Shown here: piece by piece, positions 33,583 to 41,450 of the stretch
Layout of the letters: each line of letters starts with the position of its first letter
Numbering within the stretch: position 1 is the stretch's first letter
Assembly: GCA_910589145.1 (NCBI GenBank)
Contig: CAJUSD010000030.1
Location: 1-41,450 of the forward strand
Length of the DNA: 41,450 nt
Direction of reading: 5' to 3'
DNA from: an uncultured Oscillospiraceae bacterium
Lineage (GTDB): Bacteria; Bacillota; Clostridia; Oscillospirales; Ruminococcaceae
The notes under the pieces: generated by a model
Database searches by the model: none
What the model saw: the letters and a program-made list of their open reading frames with translations, nothing else
What the model was told of the DNA's origin: nothing
Made by a program: the position numbers and the translations under genes

Positions 33583-34677
33583 TTATACCAAAAAGGAAGC
33601 CATTGCAACCGCCAATGCTGCTTCCACACAGGGAACTGCCCTCGGTACAACGCAGGGGTCATGCCTGCCCTTGATTTCCAGAACAGTGTCAGTTCTGTTT
33701 ACATAGTCTATGGTTTTCTGCGGCCTTGAAATAGATGGGGTTGGCTTAAAAGCTGCCCGTATAACAATAGGCATACCAGAAGTAATCCCGCCTAAAATGC
33801 CTCCTGCATGGTTGGTTTCAGTTTTGACCTCTCCGCCATCCATATAAAAGGGATCATTTGCCTCGGAACCAAACATTTTCCCAAATCCAAACCCTTCCCC
33901 AAAGGAAACCCCCTTTACAGCAGGAATTCCAAAGAGAATGGAACTGACCACATTTTCAATTCCTCCAAACATGGGATCTCCAATTCCAGCAGGCATTCCA
34001 ATAACGGCGGCCTCTACAATTCCTCCTAAAGAATCCTGTTCCATTCTGGCTTTTTCGATTGTTTCCACCATTTGTTTTCCTGCATCCTCATCAAGAACAG
34101 GCATTAATCGAGAGGCTGCTGTTTTAAAATCAGCTGCCTGAACCTTTACCGGATCAAAGGGCAAATCTGAAATTCCCCCGATAGACTGAACATGTGCCCC
34201 TATTTCAATTCCACGTTGGGAAAGATATTGTTTACAGATGCCTCCAGCGAATACCAGCGGCGCAGTAAGCCTTGCCGAAAAATGTCCGCCGCCTCTTACA
34301 TCGTTAAATCCGTTATATCGCAAATATCCGGTATAATCTCCGTGTCCTGGACGGGCAAGGGCGGACATCTGGGAATAGTCTTTTGAATGGGTATCTGTAT
34401 TCCGTATTACAGCTGCGATAGGCGTACCGCAGGCGAATAAGTCTTCACTGTCCTCTCCAGGCAGTGCGCCAGAGAGAATTTCTGGAAGGTCGGATTCTTT
34501 CCGTTGGGTAGAAGTGGAGGTCCTACCGGGGGCACGGCGCTCCATAAATTCCCGCAGTGCAGGCAGATGAATTTTCGTTCCTCCGGGAATCCCGTCTAAA
34601 ACGACTCCAATACCGCCTCCGTGGGATTCTCCGAAGATGGATAGATGAAGGTTTCGGTTATTCCACACTGACGGCAT
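33583..34677 (-). CDS. aroC: Chorismate synthase
   Basis: This enzyme makes chorismate from EPSP using reduced FMN, the last common step of aromatic amino acid synthesis. Its 364 residues are the normal length. Signatures are FGESHGGGIGVVLDGIPGG near the N terminus, RRAPGRTSTSTQRKESD, DTHSKDY, the GHGDYTG and RGGGHFSARLTAPLV blocks, and GRHDPCVVPRAVPCVEA near the end. The start overlaps aroA by 20 nt, so translation is probably coupled. Confidence 0.97.
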   Translation of the reverse strand: MPSVWNNRNLHLSIFGESHGGGIGVVLDGIPGGTKIHLPALREFMERRAPGRTSTSTQRKESDLPEILSGALPGEDSEDLFACGTPIAAVIRNTDTHSKDYSQMSALARPGHGDYTGYLRYNGFNDVRGGGHFSARLTAPLVFAGGICKQYLSQRGIEIGAHVQSIGGISDLPFDPVKVQAADFKTAASRLMPVLDEDAGKQMVETIEKARMEQDSLGGIVEAAVIGMPAGIGDPMFGGIENVVSSILFGIPAVKGVSFGEGFGFGKMFGSEANDPFYMDGGEVKTETNHAGGILGGITSGMPIVIRAAFKPTPSISRPQKTIDYVNRTDTVLEIKGRHDPCVVPRAVPCVEAALAVAMASFLV

Positions 34678-35926
34678 GACAGTTTCCCCCTAACATGATA
34701 TAGTGTTCAAAAAATTCAGGATAAGATTTTCGTACTGCTTGGACTCCTTGGATTGTTACTGGCCCAGACGCTGCCAAAGCCGCTATTGCCATAGACATTA
34801 CAATTCGGTGATCGTTGTATCCGCTGACCGTCCCGCCATGGAGGGGATGTCCGGTTATCAGAATACTGTCTTTTTTAATTTCCGCATGTCCGCCAAGGTG
34901 TTCCAGACAGTCTGCCATAGCAGAAAGCCGGTCGCTTTCCTTTAACCGCAGCCGTCCCACATGGGCTATTTCTGTTGTACCTTCTGCGCAGCTTGCTGCA
35001 ACGCAGAGAATCGGAACTAAGTCAGGAATTTTTTCCCCGTCAATTTGGATGGCTTTTAACGTTCCAGGCGAAACGGTAATGCTTTCCTTACCCTGCTCTA
35101 CCTTGGCTCCAAAGCGTTCCAAAAGCGGGATAATTTCCCAGTCCCCTTGGGCGGTGTTTGCATTCAGCCCCATTACGGTAACAGGTTCTTTTCCCACTGC
35201 CCCAGCTGTCAGGAAAAAAGCGGCATTGGAACAATCCCGCTCCACAGGATAACTTTTTTTCGGCTGATATGCCTGTCCGCCGGGGATCTTCCAGCCATTA
35301 GGAATTTCCTCTATTTGGATTCCAAATTCCCGCATCATTTGCAGGGTCATCTCTACATAAGGACGGGATGCAAGATGGGTTGTAAGCAAAATCCTGCTGT
35401 CCTCTTTCAATAGGGGAGCGGCAAAAAGCAAACCCGTTAAATATTGGGAGCTGATATCCCCGGCAATACAAATGTCGCCGCCTTTCAACTGCCCCAAAAT
35501 AGAAAAAGGCATAGTATTTTGATAATGAAAAGCAACACCATGAGGGGACATAGCTTCAATGAGCGGGCCAATGGGACGGCTGGGAAGTTTGCCTTCTCCG
35601 GTAAAGGAAGCATTACAGCCCAGCGCAGCCGCAATAGGGATAAAGAACCGAAGAGTGGAACCGCTTTCGCCGCAGGGGAGGAGGGCTTGAGGGGCAGGTT
35701 TTTGTATTCCGTTTATCTTTACCCAGTCCTGCCCTTTTTCAACCTGCGCTCCCAAGGCTTCCACACAATTTAAGGTCGCTTCAATATCCATGGAAAAAGA
35801 GATATTGGTTAAAACAGTTTCTCCATGGGCAAGCGCCGCGCATATTACCGCCCGGTGGGAGGCTGACTTTGACGGAGGAGCCTTCAAGCTTCCTTTCAAC
35901 ACCGCCGGAGAACACAGCATATCCAT
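34658..35926 (-). CDS. aroA: 3-phosphoshikimate 1-carboxyvinyltransferase (EPSP synthase)
   Basis: This enzyme joins phosphoenolpyruvate and shikimate-3-phosphate. Its 422 residues contain SKSASHRAVICAALA near residue 20, CGESGSTLRFFIPIAAA near 84, LPSRPIGPLIEA near 114, PVERDCSNAAFFLTAG near 229, RLRLKESDRLSAMA near 327 and YNDHRIVMSMAIAALA near 374. The ATG shares a base with the aroB stop (overlap at 35926). EPSP synthases are often grouped by glyphosate sensitivity; I did not attempt that call. Confidence 0.96.
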   Translation of the reverse strand: MDMLCSPAVLKGSLKAPPSKSASHRAVICAALAHGETVLTNISFSMDIEATLNCVEALGAQVEKGQDWVKINGIQKPAPQALLPCGESGSTLRFFIPIAAALGCNASFTGEGKLPSRPIGPLIEAMSPHGVAFHYQNTMPFSILGQLKGGDICIAGDISSQYLTGLLFAAPLLKEDSRILLTTHLASRPYVEMTLQMMREFGIQIEEIPNGWKIPGGQAYQPKKSYPVERDCSNAAFFLTAGAVGKEPVTVMGLNANTAQGDWEIIPLLERFGAKVEQGKESITVSPGTLKAIQIDGEKIPDLVPILCVAASCAEGTTEIAHVGRLRLKESDRLSAMADCLEHLGGHAEIKKDSILITGHPLHGGTVSGYNDHRIVMSMAIAALAASGPVTIQGVQAVRKSYPEFFEHYIMLGGNCHAVSVE

Positions 35927-36981
35927 TATTCAACCCCCTTTAGGGCAAAAGGTTTAAACTCGGAAGCTTTCATGGTATGGACATATCCTTCTCCGATTGT
36001 CTTTATCAGGATACAACGGATTTCATCCTTATCCCGTTTTTTATCGCTGAGGCAGGCATTTAAAGCCGTATCATAATTAATGTCAAGGCAATAGGGCATG
36101 TCATAAGCTTTCAGTGCCTCGACAACTGCATGATAAACATCTATATGATTCAATCCAGCTCTTGCGGCGGCTTTGGTAATAACCGCCATGCCGATGCCAA
36201 CACATTTCCCATGGGTAAGCTGATAGTTCATATAATTTTCAACTGCATGTCCTACGGTATGCCCAAAATTAAGCAGCATCCGCTCGCCCTTGTCCTTTTC
36301 GTCATTTTCTACTATGATGCGTTTAATATCAATGCAGGTTGTAACAACTTCCAGAAGATGATCTTTACATGCCCCTGTACGCAGAAGATCAAAAAGATGT
36401 GCATCCTTAATCATACCATACTTGATAGCTTCCCCCACGCCGTCCTTAAAGTTTTCCTCCGGCAGGGTAGAAAGGGTCTGCAGATCGCACAGCACCAAAA
36501 CAGGCTGATGAAACGCACCCACCAAATTTTTTCCATGGGGAGTATCAACGGCAGTTTTTCCACCGACAGAGGAATCAATCTGGGCGAGAAATGTCGTGGG
36601 AATTTGTACAAAGTCAATCCCCCGCAGATAAGTTGCCGCTGCAAAACCTGCCAAATCCCCAACAACCCCGCCGCCTAACGCGACAATCAGATCTGTGCGG
36701 GTCAGCTCATTACAGGTGAGAAATTCGTATACATCCAACAGGGCAGCATGGCATTTAGATGCTTCCCCATTAGGAAAAACATGAGAACAGGTTTCAATCC
36801 CCGCTTTTTGCAGGGAACCCTCCACTTCTTTTAAATAATAAGACGCTACAATGTCATCGGTAATAACAGCCGCTTTCTTACAACGGGAGACTTTGCGGAC
36901 ATATTCCCCGGTTTGTCCTAAAAGGTGTTCCCCAATAAAAATATGATATGGCTGCGAAGTTTGAACGGTGATTTGGTTCAT
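35926..36981 (-). CDS. aroB: 3-dehydroquinate synthase
   Basis: This NAD- and metal-dependent enzyme makes 3-dehydroquinate from DAHP, the second shikimate step. In its 351 residues I see VALGGGVVGDLAGFAAATYLRG near 100, the VQIPTTFLAQIDSSVGGKTAVD block near 130, the metal-binding EAIKYGMI near 183, and NFGHTVGHAVENY near 243. It lies 31 nt after aroF and abuts aroA. Separate genes for the third to fifth steps (aroD, aroE, aroK) are not in this window. Confidence 0.97.
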   Translation of the reverse strand: MNQITVQTSQPYHIFIGEHLLGQTGEYVRKVSRCKKAAVITDDIVASYYLKEVEGSLQKAGIETCSHVFPNGEASKCHAALLDVYEFLTCNELTRTDLIVALGGGVVGDLAGFAAATYLRGIDFVQIPTTFLAQIDSSVGGKTAVDTPHGKNLVGAFHQPVLVLCDLQTLSTLPEENFKDGVGEAIKYGMIKDAHLFDLLRTGACKDHLLEVVTTCIDIKRIIVENDEKDKGERMLLNFGHTVGHAVENYMNYQLTHGKCVGIGMAVITKAAARAGLNHIDVYHAVVEALKAYDMPYCLDINYDTALNACLSDKKRDKDEIRCILIKTIGEGYVHTMKASEFKPFALKGVE

Positions 36982-37012
36982 TAGCTGTACCTTCCTTTCT
37001 CATTCGCTGAAT

Positions 37013-38029
37013 TTAACCAATGGTTTTACCTTCAAATTCCGCAAGCTTTTCCAGTTTTTTCATTATTACATCAAATTCGGATGGTCTGAGAGACTGCGCC
37101 CCATCTGATAAAGCTTTTGGAGGATTGTTATGCACTTCAATCATTACGCCGTCTGCCCCGGCAGCAATCGCTGCCTTGGAAAGAGGCTCCACCAGCCATG
37201 GCAGGCCGGAAGCATGGCTGGGATCTACAACAACCGGCAAATGGCTTAAATTTTTCAACAGCGGTACAGCGGAGATATCAAGGGTATTTCTGGTCTGTGT
37301 TTCAAAGGTGCGGATACCCCTTTCACACAGGATCACTTTTTCATTTCCCCCGGACATAATATATTCGGCGCTCATCAGGAATTCCTCAATCGTATTGGCA
37401 AGGCCGCGCTTTAAAAGAATAGGCTTGTCAATTTTCCCCAGTTCTTTAAGCATTTCAAAGTTCTGCATATTCCTTGCGCCAACCTGAATCACGTCTACAT
37501 CTTCAAACAGGGGGAGATGGTTGATATTCATAATTTCTGTTACGATGGGCATACCGGTTGCTTTCTTTGCCTTTAACAAAAGGGCCAGGCCGTCCCCTCC
37601 CAAACCCTGGAATGAATATGGAGATGTACGCGGCTTAAATGCTCCGCCGCGAAGCAGGGTTGCGCCTGATTCCTTTACCTTCTGCGCCACCTCAATAATT
37701 TGTTCCTCTGTTTCTACCGAACATGGCCCAGCAATCACCTGAAGCTCTGTTCCGCCAAATTTCCGCCCCGATACCTCTATTATAGTATCCAAGGGGTGGA
37801 ATTTCCGGTTAGCCCGTTTATACGGCTCCTGAATACGCTTAACATTTTCTATATGGGGGTTTGAATTGACACGGTTAATATCAAGGGCCGAGGTATCTCC
37901 AACTAATCCCAATATTGTTGTATGCTCGCCATAGATGGGATTTACTTCTATATTTCCCAATTCCTTGAGCCAGTGGATGATTTCCTGAGTTTGTTCTTTA
38001 CTGGTGTTGCGTTTTAAAATGACTACCAT
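37013..38029 (-). CDS. aroF: DAHP synthase, type I beta with N-terminal regulatory domain
   Basis: This is the first shikimate-pathway enzyme (PEP plus erythrose-4-phosphate). The 338 residues match the Thermotoga-type enzyme: an N-terminal ferredoxin-like domain of about 65 residues (VVILKRNTSKEQTQEIIHWL...), which in that family binds Phe/Tyr for feedback inhibition, then a TIM barrel with VIAGPCSVETEEQI, LRGGAFKPRTSPYSFQG, VQVGARNMQNFEML, ILLKRG and VVDPSHASG. AGGAGG lies upstream of the ATG. It is the first gene of the aro operon. A leader with a Tyr/Phe-rich small ORF and an intrinsic terminator precedes it. Confidence 0.96.
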   Translation of the reverse strand: MVVILKRNTSKEQTQEIIHWLKELGNIEVNPIYGEHTTILGLVGDTSALDINRVNSNPHIENVKRIQEPYKRANRKFHPLDTIIEVSGRKFGGTELQVIAGPCSVETEEQIIEVAQKVKESGATLLRGGAFKPRTSPYSFQGLGGDGLALLLKAKKATGMPIVTEIMNINHLPLFEDVDVIQVGARNMQNFEMLKELGKIDKPILLKRGLANTIEEFLMSAEYIMSGGNEKVILCERGIRTFETQTRNTLDISAVPLLKNLSHLPVVVDPSHASGLPWLVEPLSKAAIAAGADGVMIEVHNNPPKALSDGAQSLRPSEFDVIMKKLEKLAEFEGKTIG

Positions 38030-38120
38030 TTCTGTATCCTCCTAAATTTTTTACAACAAGCTGCTTTCAATCCAGCTGCCTTTCAACGAAAAACTGCGTT
38101 TTGTTCCGACTATCGTTAAT

Positions 38121-38161
38121 ACAAAACAAAAAACCTGTGCTTTTTCGTCAAAAGCACAGGT
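38121..38161 (-). terminator. Attenuator terminator in the aro leader
   Basis: Twelve-bp perfect arms (38150-38161 and 38133-38144, ACCTGTGCTTTT with its complement) and a 5-nt loop are followed on the minus strand by TTTTTGTTTTGT. It lies about 58 nt after the leader peptide stop and about 90 nt before the aroF start. A competing pairing is visible: the leader ORF segment at 38244-38253 (CGCCAAAAGC) can pair 9 of 10 bases with the 5' arm and loop at 38146-38155 (GCTTTTGACG). Confidence 0.85.
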
Positions 38162-38219
38162 CCGATTTCTTCGGCTTGTCAGAAAATGATTCCTCTTATG
38201 GAAAAAGGATTGTCCCTTT

Positions 38220-38351
38220 TCAGACAAAATAATACAGCGTTCGGCTTTTGGCGTTTGATTCAGGATTTATACAGCAAAAATAGCTTGCGCTATCATAATA
38301 GCCCAAGCAATAAAAATAACTGCTAAATCGAGTTGTCAACGCCGGTTTCAT
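38220..38351 (-). CDS. Aromatic-rich leader peptide of the aro operon
   Basis: A 43-codon ORF with its own ribosome site (AAAGGAAG, seven bases before the ATG) lies between the aro promoter and the attenuator. The peptide holds seven Tyr and four Phe, mostly clustered (YFY at 12-14, YY at 18-19, YF at 24-25, YYF at 40-42). All Tyr codons are TAT and all Phe codons are TTT. Such composition directly before a DAHP synthase operon and a terminator fits a leader peptide whose ribosome stalls when charged tRNA-Tyr or tRNA-Phe is short. The frame is open further upstream, but the promoter lies there, so the internal ATG is the only sensible start. Confidence 0.8.
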   Translation of the reverse strand: MKPALTTRFSSYFYCLGYYDSASYFCCINPESNAKSRTLYYFV

Positions 38352-38391
38352 GCGTTCGCTTCCTTTCCATATCCCTTTGAGGATTATTTTT

Positions 38392-38420
38392 AATATAATC
38401 CAAATTATAAGGTTTGTCAA
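38392..38420 (-). promoter_or_regulatory. Sigma-A promoter of the aro operon
   Basis: On the minus strand TTGACA (38415-38420) and TATATT (38392-38397) are separated by exactly 17 bp. The predicted transcript starts near 38385, about 35 nt before the leader peptide ATG and about 355 nt before aroF. Confidence 0.85.
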
Positions 38421-38532
38421 GACTCTTTACAAAAATGACATAAAAAGTTAGTTGCTTCTGTAAAGAAAAAAATGTAACAATTAGGGAAACAAATTTGCAG
38501 GTGCTGCCTGCATTCGCCAAGGAGGAAGTATA

Positions 38533-39714
38533 ATGAAAAAGACGTTTATCTATCTTTTAGCAGGAATCGTTCTACTAACCGCATGTTCCAATCCAGAATC
38601 CTCTCAGCCTTTCCAAACAGATTCTAGTACAAGTTTACAGGAAAGTTCTTCCTCATCATCTGCCTGGACAGAACCCATTCCATCATCTCCTGAAATGGCA
38701 GAACAGGTTTCAAAAGTTGTTCCAGAACCTGAACCTCTGAAGCCGGATAATGCTTGGAAATTCGATATACCTGAAAACCATCAAATGAATCCAGAACGCT
38801 TCGACCAATTGCATCAGGCGTTGGAGGGCTCTAAAATCTATGCAATGGTGACAGTAAAAGACGGCGCCATTATTGATGAATTTTATCAGGATGGGTATGA
38901 TGAAAACAGTATATTTGCGATACATTCCTGCTCTAAATCGTTTACCAGTGCTTTGACTGGTATTGCAATGGAACAGGGATACATAAATGGAGCAGAAGAT
39001 CTGCTTTCTGATTATCTCCCAAAGGTCTTAGAGCAGGAAGATTCCCAAAAACATCAAATCAGCCTTGAACATTTGCTTACCCAAACTTCGGGGTTGGAAT
39101 GGTATGAATGGACTCGCGTTACAAATTGGTCTGAATTCCGGTCAGCCTCTAACTGGGTAGACTATATCCTTGGAAGAAAACTTGTAACCATTCCCGGAGA
39201 GGTCTGCAATTATAGTACTGGAAATACCCATCTGCTGGCTGCGGCCCTGGAACAGGCTGTTGGTATGAACTTGGCAGACTATGCAAAAGCTTATTTGTTT
39301 GAACCTCTGGGAATTGAGAGCGCAGAGTGGGGAATTGATCCCCAGGGGATTACAGATGGCGGTAATGGTTTGGCTATGACTGTAAGGGATGCCGCCCGTT
39401 TTGGCCAGCTTTACCTTCAGAACGGCGTTTGGCAGGGTGAACAGGTCATTCCCGCTGAATGGGTTGCCGAGTCTGTCTCCCCGAAAAATACTGGTATGGG
39501 GGATAGTACTGGGTCTTATGGATACCAATGGTGGATCAGACCTATGGGGACAGGAAATTATAATACATTTTATGCGCTGGGAGCTTGGGGGCAATATATT
39601 TTGGTAACGCCGGAGCTGAATCTGGTGACTGTAATCACCAGTATGTATCCTGAAAATATTTATGCACCCCGCCCATTTTTTACAGATTATGTTCTGAATG
39701 CAGTTGAATCATGA
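38533..39714 (+). CDS. Lipoprotein serine hydrolase, beta-lactamase (class C/AmpH) family
   Basis: This 393-residue secreted lipoprotein has a signal peptide with lipobox LLTAC (Cys18), then a Ser/Pro-rich spacer to about residue 70. The catalytic domain has the S-x-x-K pair Ser132/Lys135 (HSCSKSFTS), Tyr227 in CNYSTGNTHLL, and a C-terminal ALGAWGQYILVTPE in place of the classic KTG/HTG. Proteins of this type are usually esterases, D-aminopeptidases or penicillin-binding-like enzymes rather than true beta-lactamases. GGAGGAAG precedes the ATG, with a GCAGG/CCTGC hairpin just upstream. It is divergent from the aro operon, sharing the 38421-38532 spacer. Confidence 0.88.
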   Translation: MKKTFIYLLAGIVLLTACSNPESSQPFQTDSSTSLQESSSSSSAWTEPIPSSPEMAEQVSKVVPEPEPLKPDNAWKFDIPENHQMNPERFDQLHQALEGSKIYAMVTVKDGAIIDEFYQDGYDENSIFAIHSCSKSFTSALTGIAMEQGYINGAEDLLSDYLPKVLEQEDSQKHQISLEHLLTQTSGLEWYEWTRVTNWSEFRSASNWVDYILGRKLVTIPGEVCNYSTGNTHLLAAALEQAVGMNLADYAKAYLFEPLGIESAEWGIDPQGITDGGNGLAMTVRDAARFGQLYLQNGVWQGEQVIPAEWVAESVSPKNTGMGDSTGSYGYQWWIRPMGTGNYNTFYALGAWGQYILVTPELNLVTVITSMYPENIYAPRPFFTDYVLNAVES

Positions 39715-39836
39715 AATGAAGAACAGCTCCTGCTATATTTCTTTTTGAAAACAGACACATTATACAAAGCTCGTGCATAAACATAGAGAGGACGCGGAAA
39801 CGTGCCCAGTAAACAGCACGGGAGAGGGGAATTTTT

Positions 39837-40934
39837 ATGGCTACCATAAGCCTTTGTATGATAGTCAAAAATGAGGGAGCCGTATTACAGCGTTGCCTGG
39901 AATCGGCAAAACCGATTGCAGATGAAATTGTCGTCATAGATACCGGCTCAACTGATCGTACAAAGGAGATAGCCCGACTTTTTACTTCAAAGGTATATGA
40001 CTTTAGTTGGCAGGATGATTTTTCAGCAGCACGTAACGAATCCTTTTCAAAGGCAGAAATGGAATATTGCCTTTGGCTGGATGCGGACGATGTTATCCCA
40101 GAGTGTTACAGGGATCAATGGATAAAGCTGAAACAATCGCTTGGCCAGGATGAAAATTCCTGCGTCGATGTTGTAATGTCTCCTTACCATATTGCATTTG
40201 ATCCAACAGACGGGAAACCGATGTTTTCCTATTATCGGGAACGGCTGCTGAGAAGAAATGCAGGTTTTCGGTGGATAGGCCGGGTACATGAAGCAATTGT
40301 TCCGTCTGGAAAGATTGTCTATACAGATGCAGCGGTAGAACATCGAAAGGAAAAACCGCATGATTCGGAGAGAAATCTGCGAATTTACCGGAAGCAGTTA
40401 GCAGAGGGGGCGGTTTTAGAGCCAAGGCAGCAGTTTTATTACGCCAGGGAACTATTAGACCATGGAGAGTATCAATTAGCGCAGGAAGAATTTATCCGTT
40501 TTTTAGGGGAGGAGAAGGGCTGGAAGGAAAATCAGCTGGAAGCCTGTCGGCGTCTGGCAGTATGTTTGTATGCCCAAGGGAAGGAAAAAGAAGCGCTGGC
40601 AGCGCTTCTATGGGGGTTGTCCTATGATACTCCAAGGGCGGAACTTTGCTGTGATTTAGGCAAACATTTTTTGGAGCGGGAAAATTGGGAAAGGGCAGCC
40701 TATTGGTATCAGCAGGCGTTAAACGCCAAACGGGACGATACAAGCGGCGCATTTATATTGGAAGATTGTTACGGGTATCTGCCTTGTATCCAGCTCTGCG
40801 TATGTTATGACCGTTTGGGGAACCAAAAAAAAGCAGAGGAATATAATGAAAGGGCAGGGAAATACAAACCTGACTCAACCGCATATCAATATAATAAAAC
40901 CTATTTTGAAAGGATAAAAGAACAGGTAGGGTAA
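39837..40934 (+). CDS. Family 2 glycosyltransferase with C-terminal TPR-like region
   Basis: A 365-residue protein with an N-terminal GT-A domain: TISLCMIVKNEG at the start, DEIVVIDTGSTDRTKEIA near residue 29, WQDDFSAARNES, and the DxD motif in WLDADDV (Asp82, Asp84). Then RRNAGFRWIGRVHEAI follows. The second half (about 195-350) is helical with TPR-like units (YYARELLDHGEYQLAQEEFIRF, AAYWYQQALNAK). This is the SunS-like layout. There is no membrane helix, so it acts in the cytoplasm. The next gene, 71 nt downstream, encodes a collagen-like protein, which is a plausible acceptor; this is inference. Confidence 0.9.
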   Translation: MATISLCMIVKNEGAVLQRCLESAKPIADEIVVIDTGSTDRTKEIARLFTSKVYDFSWQDDFSAARNESFSKAEMEYCLWLDADDVIPECYRDQWIKLKQSLGQDENSCVDVVMSPYHIAFDPTDGKPMFSYYRERLLRRNAGFRWIGRVHEAIVPSGKIVYTDAAVEHRKEKPHDSERNLRIYRKQLAEGAVLEPRQQFYYARELLDHGEYQLAQEEFIRFLGEEKGWKENQLEACRRLAVCLYAQGKEKEALAALLWGLSYDTPRAELCCDLGKHFLERENWERAAYWYQQALNAKRDDTSGAFILEDCYGYLPCIQLCVCYDRLGNQKKAEEYNERAGKYKPDSTAYQYNKTYFERIKEQVG

Positions 40935-41005
40935 GTAATATCGCGTTATTCCTAAAAACTGTGTCCTTTCAACTTGATAGATGGAAAAAGGAGGAGAATG
41001 CCTTT

Positions 41006-41450
41006 ATGTATGATTATGAGCGCGTAAAGGTTTACCCCTATAATGGAAACAGCCGTTTGGATAGACCAAATCCGGCTGCCTGCTGCCCGCCGCCAGCACC
41101 GCCTATGCCGCCTTGTCCCTGTCCTTGTCCCGTAGGGCCTTGCCATCCGGGGTCACAGGGTCCAATGGGCCCCCAAGGCCCTCAAGGGGTTCCGGGTCCT
41201 ACCGGTCCCCAAGGACCACAGGGTCCAGTGGGGCCCCAAGGTTCACAAGGATTTCCTGGTCCTGTTGGAGCTCCTGGAGCACAAGGAGCAGCTGGACCGA
41301 CAGGTCCCCAGGGTCCAATGGGTCCTCAAGGTCCAGTAGGAGCACAAGGAACACCAGGGGCAGCAGGCCCCCAAGGCCCTCAAGGCCCAACCGGAGCAGC
41401 GGGAGCGGCCGGAGCACCAGGGGCAACAGGCCCCCAAGGTCCGCAAGGCC
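41006..41450 (+). CDS. Collagen-like repeat protein, N-terminal part (runs off the window)
   Basis: The frame starts at the ATG at 41006, eight bases after GGAGGAG, and is open to the window end (at least 148 codons). The first ~45 residues are MYDYERVKVYPYNGN, then a Cys/Pro-rich segment with ACCPPPAPPMPPCPCPCP. From about residue 50 it is uninterrupted Gly-X-Y with many GPQ, GPM, GPT and GAA triplets. There is no signal peptide, as in BclA-type exosporium collagen-like proteins. It may be a spore or cell surface filament. GPT/GAT threonines are possible glycosylation sites for the upstream glycosyltransferase. Confidence 0.92.
   Translation, partial: MYDYERVKVYPYNGNSRLDRPNPAACCPPPAPPMPPCPCPCPVGPCHPGSQGPMGPQGPQGVPGPTGPQGPQGPVGPQGSQGFPGPVGAPGAQGAAGPTGPQGPMGPQGPVGAQGTPGAAGPQGPQGPTGAAGAAGAPGATGPQGPQG

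Noticed and set aside
38030..38219. T-box or TRAP-type control of aroF
   Set aside because: No T-box GGTGG-ACC motif and no series of GAG/TAG triplets were seen; the Tyr/Phe-rich ORF explains the leader better.
41199..41446. Leu/Val-rich minus-strand frames at the window end
   Set aside because: They are the antisense of Gly-Pro-Gln repeats of the plus-strand collagen-like gene.
1..41450. CRISPR arrays, tRNAs, rRNAs, transposase or phage genes
   Set aside because: No regularly spaced direct repeats, cloverleaf-type genes, rRNA sequence, DDE/serine/tyrosine recombinase motifs or phage structural genes were seen on either strand.

Overview
The window looks like the chromosome of a gut-type Gram-positive anaerobe of the class Clostridia, probably near the Oscillospiraceae/Ruminococcaceae. 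This is an inference from gene content and order (yhbY-nadD/yqeK-rsfS-leuS; infC-rpmI-rplT; smc-ftsY; dprA-topA-trmFO-plsX), medium-low GC, a class B sortase, a SpoIID-type domain and a collagen-like surface protein. No rRNA, tRNA, CRISPR array, phage gene or transposase was seen. Nearly all genes lie on the minus strand up to about 38.4 kb. The last three genes are on the plus strand.

Layout. 0-2.3 kb: a YfcE-like phosphoesterase and an endonuclease/exonuclease/phosphatase-family gene, flanked by inverted copies of a ~345-bp non-coding repeat (family A). 2.4-7.3 kb: rpsU, leuS, rsfS, a nadD-yqeK fusion and yhbY. 7.3-8.07 kb: an accessory junction with nested repeats and a strongly folded candidate non-coding RNA. 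8.07-10.2 kb: three unrecognised genes, one with an Imm1-like C terminus. 10.2-18.96 kb: radical SAM gene, rnc, plsX, trmFO, topA, dprA and a SpoU-type rRNA methyltransferase. 19.3-20.7 kb: rplT, rpmI and infC, with an L20-type attenuated leader and an ATT start for infC. 20.8-26.2 kb: rdgB, ftsY and smc. 26.3-29.9 kb: a 1197-residue four-part protein (degenerate CinA, membrane helix, class B sortase, Ser/Pro/Glu linker, SpoIID). 30.2-32.7 kb: thiI and a cysteine desulfurase. 33.2-38.4 kb: the shikimate operon aroF-aroB-aroA-aroC plus a small unknown gene, preceded by a leader encoding a 43-residue Tyr/Phe-rich peptide and an intrinsic terminator. 38.5-41.45 kb (plus strand): a lipoprotein serine hydrolase, a GT2-TPR glycosyltransferase and a collagen-like protein that runs off the window.

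How the genes work together. The core blocks serve translation and RNA processing (rpsU, leuS, rsfS, yhbY, rnc, trmFO, infC/rpmI/rplT), chromosome maintenance and DNA uptake (topA, dprA, smc), membrane targeting (ftsY), phospholipid synthesis (plsX), NAD synthesis (nadD) and sulfur transfer to tRNA (desulfurase plus thiI). The aro operon makes chorismate precursors and appears to sense aromatic amino acid supply through leader-peptide attenuation. The final plus-strand pair suggests a glycosylated collagen-like surface or spore protein.

The two most interesting items are the CinA-sortase-SpoIID fusion and the aromatic-rich leader peptide of the aro operon. The intergenic spaces also carry at least four families of small non-autonomous repeats, two copies of one of them with visible target-site duplications.
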